In this document: in pieces, positions 1 through 5,427 of the stretch | How the letters are laid out: each line of letters begins with the position of its first letter | Numbering within the stretch: position 1 is the stretch's first letter | Assembly: GCA_002694025.1 (NCBI GenBank) | Contig: NZKX01000050.1 | Span: 1 to 5,427 of the forward strand | From: Fidelibacterota bacterium | GTDB lineage: Bacteria > Marinisomatota > Marinisomatia > Marinisomatales > UBA1611 | Length of the DNA: 5,427 nt | Direction: 5' to 3' | The notes under the pieces: model-generated | Told to the model about the DNA's origin: nothing | Databases searched by the model: none | Seen by the model: the letters and a program-made list of their open reading frames with translations, nothing else | Program-made: the position numbers and the translations under genes

Positions 1-226
1 CTGAAGACTTAGTATAAGATCTATTGTTTCTATATAAATATACAGTGTCTTGTTCCTGTTGATATGTAGGAAATGTTTTTATAAACTTTTGTGAAAAGTC
101 TGATTCAATTGGGTGAAATTTTATTTTCTTATCAAAACCAATATTTGAGTCTATAAACCTAGCTAACCTGTTGCAAAGGCCACAATCACCATCTAAAAGC
201 AAAATATCGATATTTTCATCTGACAT
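1..226 (-). CDS. DUF393 (DCC/YuxK-type) thiol-disulfide oxidoreductase-like protein, N-terminal part, cut by window edge
   Basis: The first 75 residues are visible; the gene runs off the left edge. Near the N-terminus, residues 11-19 read LDGDCGLCN. This is the signature of the DUF393/DCC family (YuxK-like), in which DGxC-x-x-C sits at the end of the first beta strand as in thioredoxin-like folds; here the cysteine pair is C15/C18. A second family hallmark is seen at residues 62-75, where a V-Y-L-Y strand precedes a short turn and then Y-T-K-S-S. Family members are usually about 120-140 residues, so roughly half is missing. Members are small cytosolic proteins presumed to be redox-active; their substrates are mostly unknown. 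The ATG at 226 is chosen because it places the CxxC motif at the usual distance from the start. No Shine-Dalgarno is visible. The gene is 187 bases from its upstream neighbour and probably has its own promoter. Family assignment is confident; biochemical role is not. Confidence 0.85.
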   Translation of the reverse strand, partial: MSDENIDILLLDGDCGLCNRLARFIDSNIGFDKKIKFHPIESDFSQKFIKTFPTYQQEQDTVYLYRNNRSYTKSS

Positions 227-286
227 GATAAAATATTTCTAATAATAGGTAAATATTAGGATGTAATTGATACTTAAACACAATGG

Positions 287-292
287 ATTATA
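287..292 (-). promoter_or_regulatory. Possible -10 box upstream of the DUF393 gene
   Basis: Read on the minus strand, a perfect TATAAT lies about 60 bases before the ATG at 226. No TTGACA-like -35 element is present at the usual 16-18 base spacing (the candidate hexamers there are all A/T). A Bacteroidota-type TAnnTTTG box is not evident either. In such A+T-rich sequence a TATAAT can occur by chance, so this is only the best candidate for a promoter that the 187-base gap suggests should exist. Confidence 0.2.
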
Positions 293-364
293 AACTATAA
301 ATTACTTAAATATTTATAGATGTGATAAAAATCATTAACTAAACTTTAAAAGAACTGAGTATGT

Positions 365-393
365 AGTAGAACATATTCAAATGTTACTTTACT
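365..393 (-). terminator. Weak imperfect hairpin after the beta-helix gene, possible terminator
   Basis: About 20 bases past the tandem stop codons of the large gene, an imperfect stem can form. A 5-bp core (371-374 and neighbours against 381-385) closes a 6-base loop at 375-380, and bulged outer pairs extend it to 365 and 393. On the minus strand a short T-rich stretch (TTCTTTT) follows about 12 bases later rather than directly. The stem is A/T-rich and bulged, so as an intrinsic terminator it is poor. Nothing better is present in the gap at 227-413. Confidence 0.15.
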
Positions 394-413
394 ATATATT
401 AACCTGCTACTTA

Positions 414-3400
414 TTACTTTAGCAAAACCATTTTTTTTACGGCTTTAAATTTCCCTGCTTGGATGGAGTAAATATACATTCCAGCAGCAACATCACCACC
501 TGAATTACTAGTTCCATTCCAACTAGTCAAATGATAACCTGCTTTTTTTCTTTGATTTAATAATGTTTTTATGCTACTACCCTTAAGGTCAAAAATATTT
601 ATACTTACATAAGAATCTTCTGGAATACCATACTTTATTTGAGTGTAAGGGTTAAAAGGGTTAGGATAATTTTGATTGAGAGTGAATTTTTGAGGAGTAG
701 GGTTTTTTATATTAATATTATTCATTTGATTTATATCAACAAATATTGAGAATGGCCCATTATTAGATGAAACGATACCAAAACTATCTGAAACATTAAC
801 ATTCCAAAAAATGGTACCACTATTTAATTCAATCAAGCTAAATGTTTCAAAAAAATATGAAAACGGCACTGCAGTTTCAAAATTATATGTGTCAATTGTA
901 TCGTTAAAGGCATCCTCAACATTGAAAGAAAGAAAATAAGTTAAACTATCTCCATTATAGTCTAAGGATTCTTCCCATCTGAACAAAAGCGACTGTTCTT
1001 CGTTATCTGGGCTAATAACTAACTGATGGTTATCCACAGGGCTTACCAAGGAAAATTCGGATGGAGGAAAATTGATAGAATTGCATCCAACGTTGAGCGC
1101 ACCCATAGTGGTTCCATTTTCTCCAGCTAGGAGACAAGGAGAGTTTTCAGCTAAAGTGTAATACCCATGTTCCAGCATACAAAACAAAGGATCTTGATTA
1201 ATATTCCCAACTCCAGGCCATCCACCTTGTATATTTGAGAAAGAAATTGTTAAGGAATCAGGATGAGATATAATCTCCTCTGGAGAATCATTCCATAAAA
1301 TAGAATTAGAAAAAACCGGTTGAGAATTTTGATCGGATAAAATACCACCTCCATTGGCAGCAGAGTTATTTGAAACTGTGACACGATTGTAATTAGGATT
1401 ACTATTTAATACGCAATAGATACCTCCGCCTGAATTAGCTGCGTTATTATTTGCTATAATTACATTTTGAAATGTTGACATATCTAATTCTAAAAAAACT
1501 CCCCCTCCATTGTTCGAATAATTATTTTTTATTTCAGAATTAGTAATAATTGGATTTGAATTAAAACTATATATACCACCTCCTTGTTCTGAGGAATTAT
1601 TTTTGATTATAACTTTATCGATCACAGAATTTGAATTGCCATTGAGGCAAATTCCACCACCGTTTGTTCCTAAGTTATTTTTTATTACCAAATTATCCAA
1701 GATAGGGCTAGATGATTCTATATAAATCCCTGCTCCTTGGCCATAAACACAACCTGCCCCATTTTGTATTGTGAATCCTGTAACTCTGCAGGTTGAATCA
1801 ATATTTCCATAAATTGCCAATGTACAGTCAGTACTATCTCCATCTAAAATAGTACTACTTATAAAGCTAGTGTCATCTGTTGTTAGGTATAAGGACCCTA
1901 AAACTACATTTTTTTCGTACAACCAAATTTCGTCATAATAAACTCCGGGATGAACTAATATAGTATCACCCTCAGCACATCTATTGTATGCGAATTGAAT
2001 GGTTGCAAATGGATTATCAATGCTACCATCATTATTGTTTGAGCCGTTCAATGAAACATGAAACAAAGAGCCATCATAAAAAGGTTCTGGCTCAGTAAAG
2101 TCATCTCCAAAAACATCACTTAGCTCCCAGGATATACCGGGCACCCACATTTCACCACCGTATTCGTAGGCACCCTGATCTGGAGCATTTCCCGTAAAAT
2201 CATCAGTAACTCCATTTATTACAGTTCCTGCGTCTATAAGGTCCGAATCAGGAAGAGGTCTAAAATCATAATTTTCAGGATCTATTAAAAGATTTTTTAT
2301 ATCATCATTTGTTTCATAACCATTCCAGTTATGTTCATAAATGCCTGGAACGGGATAATCTTGATAAGAGCCACTTCTATGACCAGCAATTTTGTTTGCA
2401 GCATTATTACGAGTTATAGTTCCTTCATTCCCCCCTTGTTCTATCATTATAATAATATCATTTTTTTCTCCATTATCAAATACTGTGTTATTGAAAAGAT
2501 TATGCTCATAGCCTTTTACCATTATTCCACCTTGAACATTCCAAATAACATTGTGATGCATTAAACCGTTATTTCCAGCACCATTACCATCAAACCTAGC
2601 TCCATATTTAATAGTGTCATGAAGCCAATTATATCGTATTTCAACTCCTGGTTGCTGCCCAACCATACATTGAATAAGAGCTCCATCGCTTTGCATATGC
2701 CCACTGTCAGACATATCATTAAGCTCTATTAACGCTTCATTGCCTGGATTGAGGGTAGCAGAGGCTCCAAGTTTATGCATCGTATTCATTCTAAAAATGT
2801 TATTAGAACCTCCCATTTGAATGGTTGTCATTAAGCCATTTAAATCTGTGGCTGTGTAGTCAATGTGATAAAAATAACAATCTTCAATTATATTGTTTCC
2901 TGAATACATTTCTAATGCTGCACCATCTGTAAACCGGAAGGCTGATTTGGATACTTTCGAATTACTACTTGATACAAAAATACTCATTTCTGGAGGCGTG
3001 TCAACTACTCCTAGCATTCTTTTGTAACAGCTAGGGTAAAAAAGATTACACCCTTCTACCAAACCGTAATCACTATTTGTAAATCTAAATGTAGTAGAAA
3101 AAAATTCAATATTTTTTAATTGTACATGATCTGAATTTGTTATATCAAAAGCATATGATTGTACTTTCCCTCTTATATTCATTTCGTTTGGATCTAATCC
3201 ATCTGGGGGATAAAAGTATAAATCCCCAGTCTCGGGATTGAAAAACCACTCATTTTCATTATCTAGAAACTCTAATTTTCCTTCAAGAAAATAATCGTGA
3301 TGTTTTAGTTTCCAATCTGGAACAGGATCATAAGTGAAAATATTACCAGAATGAGTCAATACTCTTCGAGTCCATGTCTTAAAGGATCCTACATTTAATA

Positions 3401-3971
3401 TAGCTATAGCATCAACAATATTTAAGCCACTCTCCCCAAGATCCACTTCTCCATGAGGATCATCAATCAAAGTTCCATTTGAATATGCATTTTCATCAAT
3501 GTCAATTGTCCCATGTCCCCAGTGATTCTCTTTATCCCATATGGATCCATCTTCAAATAATGCATTTGGCCACCGTGCCATTACCATTTCAGATCTGTCA
3601 ACAAATAATTGCCATATGTCAAAATCAATTACCGTATGCCAAATATTATCCGAATATATTTGCCACGATGAATCAATTAACTTTGTACCATCTAAAACTA
3701 CCTTTTCATCATTATAATTTGTAAAGATAATCGGAAATCCGTTTTCACCATTATTATTTTCCAACAATATGGCTTCATGATATAATCCTTGCCGAATGTA
3801 ACAAATATCTCCATAAGAAATAACGCTTGCTGCTTTTTGGATAGTTTTAAATGGTGTACTTAAAGAAGTGCCATTATTTTCATCATTACCGTATGTACCT
3901 GAGACATAATACTCAGTAGAAGAAATAATTGAGATGTTCAATATCAAAATAGTTTTAGCTATAATTCGCAT
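414..3971 (-). CDS. Secreted double parallel beta-helix protein with Ig/Fn3-like domain and T9SS type A sorting domain
   Basis: This is a 1185-residue exported, probably cell-surface or secreted protein. Residues 1-18 look like a signal peptide (R2 and K6, then a hydrophobic stretch). Module 1 (about 20-605) opens with a DUF1565-type N-cap (YYVSGTYGNDENNGT, then PFKTIQKA and GLYHEA). It contains an LFVDRSEMVMARWPN segment seen in beta-helix carbohydrate-active proteins, and asparagine-rich coils (HHNVIWN, GGIMVKG, FNNTVFDN at 472-500). It ends with an IDAG...QGAYEYG cap. Module 2 (about 637-963) repeats the same N-cap logic, has six GGGI-type coils and its own cap. Residues 970-1080 resemble an Fn3/Ig-like domain (FRWEESLDYNGDSLTYFLSF). 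Residues 1097-1185 are the T9SS sorting domain (LNQNYPNPFNP, ending KKMVLLK), predicted to be cleaved after outer-membrane transport. The ATG at 3971 is fixed by the signal peptide and by an in-frame TAG two codons upstream. Stop codons are doubled (414-416, 411-413). Polysaccharide lyase, glycosidase or adhesin are all possible; no catalytic residues can be named. Confidence 0.9.
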   Translation of the reverse strand: MRIIAKTILILNISIISSTEYYVSGTYGNDENNGTSLSTPFKTIQKAASVISYGDICYIRQGLYHEAILLENNNGENGFPIIFTNYNDEKVVLDGTKLIDSSWQIYSDNIWHTVIDFDIWQLFVDRSEMVMARWPNALFEDGSIWDKENHWGHGTIDIDENAYSNGTLIDDPHGEVDLGESGLNIVDAIAILNVGSFKTWTRRVLTHSGNIFTYDPVPDWKLKHHDYFLEGKLEFLDNENEWFFNPETGDLYFYPPDGLDPNEMNIRGKVQSYAFDITNSDHVQLKNIEFFSTTFRFTNSDYGLVEGCNLFYPSCYKRMLGVVDTPPEMSIFVSSSNSKVSKSAFRFTDGAALEMYSGNNIIEDCYFYHIDYTATDLNGLMTTIQMGGSNNIFRMNTMHKLGASATLNPGNEALIELNDMSDSGHMQSDGALIQCMVGQQPGVEIRYNWLHDTIKYGARFDGNGAGNNGLMHHNVIWNVQGGIMVKGYEHNLFNNTVFDNGEKNDIIIMIEQGGNEGTITRNNAANKIAGHRSGSYQDYPVPGIYEHNWNGYETNDDIKNLLIDPENYDFRPLPDSDLIDAGTVINGVTDDFTGNAPDQGAYEYGGEMWVPGISWELSDVFGDDFTEPEPFYDGSLFHVSLNGSNNNDGSIDNPFATIQFAYNRCAEGDTILVHPGVYYDEIWLYEKNVVLGSLYLTTDDTSFISSTILDGDSTDCTLAIYGNIDSTCRVTGFTIQNGAGCVYGQGAGIYIESSSPILDNLVIKNNLGTNGGGICLNGNSNSVIDKVIIKNNSSEQGGGIYSFNSNPIITNSEIKNNYSNNGGGVFLELDMSTFQNVIIANNNAANSGGGIYCVLNSNPNYNRVTVSNNSAANGGGILSDQNSQPVFSNSILWNDSPEEIISHPDSLTISFSNIQGGWPGVGNINQDPLFCMLEHGYYTLAENSPCLLAGENGTTMGALNVGCNSINFPPSEFSLVSPVDNHQLVISPDNEEQSLLFRWEESLDYNGDSLTYFLSFNVEDAFNDTIDTYNFETAVPFSYFFETFSLIELNSGTIFWNVNVSDSFGIVSSNNGPFSIFVDINQMNNINIKNPTPQKFTLNQNYPNPFNPYTQIKYGIPEDSYVSINIFDLKGSSIKTLLNQRKKAGYHLTSWNGTSNSGGDVAAGMYIYSIQAGKFKAVKKMVLLK
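1341..1736 (-). repeat. Six GGGI-type beta-helix coil repeats inside the large secreted protein
   Basis: In module 2 a glycine-rich turn recurs six times: GAGI at residue 746, then GGGI at 771, GGGI at 797, GGGV at 822, GGGI at 848 and GGGI at 874. The spacing is 25, 26, 25, 26 and 26 residues, which matches one right-handed beta-helix coil per repeat. Between turns the pattern is short beta strands with NxxIxNN-like asparagine ladders. The repeats are diverged at DNA level (about 75-78 base period, sharing only the glycine codons), so they are old structural repeats rather than recent tandem duplications. Confidence 0.85.
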
Positions 3972-3980
3972 ATTATTCTA

Positions 3981-3996
3981 AGTAATAAAGTAATAA
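3981..3996. repeat. 8-bp perfect tandem repeat in the folD to beta-helix gene gap
   Basis: Two abutting copies of AGTAATAA (plus strand) lie in the 43-base gap between folD and the large secreted-protein gene, ending 9 bases before its start codon at 3971. Part of it (3986-3996) is also the reverse complement of 411-421 at the other end of that gene. It could be a short slippage product in A+T-rich sequence. No regulatory role can be assigned. Confidence 0.5.
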
Positions 3997-4014
3997 TGAT
4001 TATCTAAACACTAT

Positions 4015-4902
4015 TCAAGCATATTTATGGAAATTTTCTGCAGCCTCAATCGTATTTTCCACAAGCATAGCAATGGTCATTGGACCGACCCCACCAGGAA
4101 CTGGAGTGACGGCCTTTGAAATTTGTGTTACTTCTTCCCAACAAGCATCTCCAACTATAACATAACCTTTTTCGGAATCATTATTTATCCTGTTTATACC
4201 AACATCTATAATAATTGAATCCTGTTTGATCATGCCCTTAGTCAGGTAATTTGGTACTCCTAATGCAGCAATAACAACATCCGCATCTCGTGTAAATTTT
4301 TCTATATTCTTTGATCCAGAATGACAAATTGTTGTGGTGCTATTAGCATACTTAGACTTCAAACTTGTGAGGATAGAAATTGGCCTACCTACAATATTAC
4401 TTCTACCAAGAACAACAACATGTTTTCCACTTAAACTAATATCATAATATTCCAACATTCTCATTATTCCCTTAGGAGTACAAGGAATGAATCTTGGAGT
4501 TCCAATTGCAAGAAAACCCGCATTTTCAGGATGGAATCCATCAACATCCTTAATTGGATTGATAGAATTAATAATAGCCTTTGAATCAATATGATCTGGT
4601 AGAGGAAGCTGGACTAATATCCCATGGTAATTATCGTCACTATTAACTTTTTCTATAACTTGAATTAGTTCCTTTTGGCTACAATTTAAGGGAAATTTAA
4701 AAGTTTCGGTTTTCATCCCTAAATTGTGAAATCTCTTAGTTTTCATTTTTATATAAATTTTAGATGCAGGATTTTCCCCAACTAAAATTGCGGCTAAGCC
4801 AGGTTGTATATCGTTTTTCAATAAAAACTTAACTCTACCTTTCAAGGTATTGTAAACGCTATTAGATACTTCCTTTCCAGAAAGGATAGTACAATTTCGC
4901 AT
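4015..4902 (-). CDS. folD: Bifunctional methylenetetrahydrofolate dehydrogenase / methenyltetrahydrofolate cyclohydrolase FolD
   Basis: FolD interconverts 5,10-methylene-, 5,10-methenyl- and 10-formyl-tetrahydrofolate using NADP(H) in the cytosol, feeding one-carbon units to purine, formyl-Met and thymidylate pathways. At 295 residues it has normal length (280-300). The catalytic set is intact and falls at E. coli numbering: Y50 and K54 in the YIKMK segment, Q98 in VQLPLP, and D121 in KDVDGFHP. PCTPKGI follows at 140-146. The nucleotide-binding Rossmann part shows VVLGRSNIVGRPIS (163-176), TICHSGS (191-197) and a DVGINR segment (233-238). The C-terminal signature TPVPGGVGPMTIAML (266-280) is complete. 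The ATG at 4902 lies 21 bases after the zapA stop and in the same frame, so that stop prevents a longer version. Translation probably depends on the zapA transcript; no Shine-Dalgarno is visible. The function is essentially certain. Confidence 0.98.
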   Translation of the reverse strand: MRNCTILSGKEVSNSVYNTLKGRVKFLLKNDIQPGLAAILVGENPASKIYIKMKTKRFHNLGMKTETFKFPLNCSQKELIQVIEKVNSDDNYHGILVQLPLPDHIDSKAIINSINPIKDVDGFHPENAGFLAIGTPRFIPCTPKGIMRMLEYYDISLSGKHVVVLGRSNIVGRPISILTSLKSKYANSTTTICHSGSKNIEKFTRDADVVIAALGVPNYLTKGMIKQDSIIIDVGINRINNDSEKGYVIVGDACWEEVTQISKAVTPVPGGVGPMTIAMLVENTIEAAENFHKYA

Positions 4903-4923
4903 AATTATATTATGTAAAAGATG

Positions 4924-5214
4924 TTATAATGAGTCATCAATAAGTTCAATTAGCGTAGATATTTTTTCTTCAACTTCACCTGCGCCACTATCTCGATCTT
5001 TTCGTGATGTGAATAGTTCATCGGTTATATTCATTGCAGCAAGTATAGCTATCCTGGTTGACGATTGAGTTGTAGAAAACCCAGATTGAACCTCTATCAT
5101 TTTTTCATCTAAATAGGCAGCAATTTTTTTTATGTAATCTGCATCCGCAGGAGCTTTAACGGAATATTCCTGCCCGTATATAGAAATTTGAACTGTATTA
5201 TTAGATTTTGACAT
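4924..5214 (-). CDS. zapA: Cell division protein ZapA
   Basis: ZapA binds FtsZ polymers at midcell, bundles protofilaments and stabilises the Z ring. The 96-residue product shows the expected order. An N-terminal globular part (about 7-42) begins with the VQISIYGQEYSVKAP strand pair and continues with the helix DADYIKKIAAYLDEKM. Next is the conserved central helix STRIAILAAMNITDELF (52-68). After a short charged linker (about 70-77), a C-terminal coiled-coil segment (about 78-93) is expected to mediate dimer and tetramer formation. It is slightly shorter than many ZapA proteins (about 100-110 residues), the shortening being in the C-terminal coil. The start at 5214 is 6 bases after the stop of the small coiled-coil gene, and folD follows 21 bases downstream, so the three form one operon. 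No Shine-Dalgarno is present; the six-base gap suggests translational coupling. Confidence 0.92.
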   Translation of the reverse strand: MSKSNNTVQISIYGQEYSVKAPADADYIKKIAAYLDEKMIEVQSGFSTTQSSTRIAILAAMNITDELFTSRKDRDSGAGEVEEKISTLIELIDDSL

Positions 5215-5220
5215 AAAAAT

Positions 5221-5403
5221 TTATTTATCTAATTGGTCGATTAAATGAACAAGATTTTTAACTTTTTCTTCAATTTTAGACAATTTAGAATCCTCCTTTA
5301 AAGCATTCTTCTTAACTGCATTTCGAGCCTTTTCTCTTTCCAAGGCTGAAATCATTTCACGAATTTTTAACTCGAGTTCATTTAGTAAGCTTAAATCATT
5401 CAT
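5221..5403 (-). CDS. Small coiled-coil protein upstream of zapA, ZapB/TIGR02449-like
   Basis: This 60-residue, highly charged protein consists of two predicted amphipathic helices. Heptad positions are occupied at L7, L10, I14, M17, L21 in the first helix and at L41, I44, V48, L51, I55, L58 in the second, separated by a Lys/Glu/Asn-rich link (about 22-40). Small coiled-coil genes are commonly found immediately upstream of zapA in many bacteria (TIGR02449/ZapB-like proteins). The C-terminal pattern here, KIEEKVKNLVHLIDQLD, resembles their ending. The likely role, by position and form, is a partner or regulator of ZapA at the division ring; this is inference, since coiled coils resemble one another without homology. 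The ATG at 5403 follows an in-frame TAA at 5413-5415 with no other ATG between, so the start is secure. AAGGG lies only about one base before the ATG, too close to be an ordinary ribosome-binding site. Confidence 0.7.
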   Translation of the reverse strand: MNDLSLLNELELKIREMISALEREKARNAVKKNALKEDSKLSKIEEKVKNLVHLIDQLDK

Positions 5404-5412
5404 GCCCTTAAT

Positions 5413-5427
5413 TTAGCATGAAATTTC
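5413..5427 (-). other. Possible last codons of an upstream gene at the window edge
   Basis: The final bases, read on the minus strand, give Glu-Ile-Ser-Cys followed by TAA (5413-5415), nine bases before the small coiled-coil gene. In many bacteria pheT (phenylalanyl-tRNA synthetase beta chain) lies near zapA, and PheT often ends in a Gly-Ala-Glu-Ile/Leu-like tail, so a pheT end is conceivable. Four codons cannot establish this, and the open frame may be chance. Confidence 0.2.

Noticed and set aside
227..413. Possible small RNA, riboswitch or short ORF in the gap before the DUF393 gene
   Set aside because: I see only A+T-rich sequence with frequent stops, one weak bulged hairpin and one TATAAT. 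No conserved riboswitch-like stem set or tRNA-like cloverleaf is evident.
1341..1736. Regular 75-78 base periodicity suggesting a CRISPR-like or tandem DNA repeat array
   Set aside because: The periodicity is explained by the beta-helix coils of the protein. Only the glycine codons recur and there are no conserved DNA repeat units or spacers.
2331..2564. Open frame of 77 codons on the plus strand
   Set aside because: It lies antisense inside the strongly supported beta-helix coding region, and its product is a low-complexity Ile/Ser/Tyr-rich string with no recognisable motif. It is a by-product of A+T-rich composition.
3479..3724. Open frame of 81 codons on the plus strand
   Set aside because: It is also antisense to module 1 of the secreted protein. 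The His/Gln/Pro/Leu-rich product is typical of a reversed reading of Asp/Asn/Trp-rich coding sequence, and there is no family resemblance.
4903..4923. Possible 6S RNA gene next to zapA, as in gammaproteobacteria
   Set aside because: The gap between zapA and folD is only 21 bases, far too short for the roughly 180-base 6S RNA.

Overview
The window looks like a piece of an A+T-rich bacterial chromosome (roughly two-thirds A+T by eye) from the Fibrobacterota-Chlorobiota-Bacteroidota (FCB) side of the tree. The strongest taxonomic clue is the C-terminus of the large secreted protein. It carries a type IX secretion (T9SS) type A sorting domain with the NYPNPFNP motif, a form common in Marinimicrobia (SAR406), Ignavibacteria, Calditrichota and relatives. 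None of the five readable starts has a convincing Shine-Dalgarno sequence, which also fits an FCB-type lineage. A marine Marinimicrobia-like genome is my best guess, but this is inference.

All genes lie on the minus strand, so the window reads biologically from right to left. Positions 5427-4015 hold a compact housekeeping cluster: a 60-residue coiled-coil protein (ZapB/TIGR02449-like), the FtsZ-ring protein ZapA, and the folate enzyme FolD. The gaps are 6 and 21 bases, so this is almost certainly one transcript. The last four codons of a further upstream gene may be visible at the right edge.

Positions 3971-414 encode a 1185-residue exported protein built from two complete parallel beta-helix modules in tandem, an Ig/Fn3-like domain and the T9SS sorting domain. 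It follows folD after only 43 bases with no terminator, so it could be partly co-transcribed. Its function is nevertheless unrelated: a surface or secreted protein, plausibly carbohydrate-binding or carbohydrate-cleaving.

A 187-base A+T-rich gap (227-413) follows. Then comes the N-terminal 75 residues of a DUF393 (DCC/YuxK-type) thiol-disulfide oxidoreductase-like protein, cut by the left edge.

I see no tRNA, rRNA, CRISPR array, transposase or phage gene. I also see no multi-gene system that looks undescribed. The most distinctive items are the double beta-helix architecture of the secreted protein and the small coiled-coil/zapA/folD cluster.
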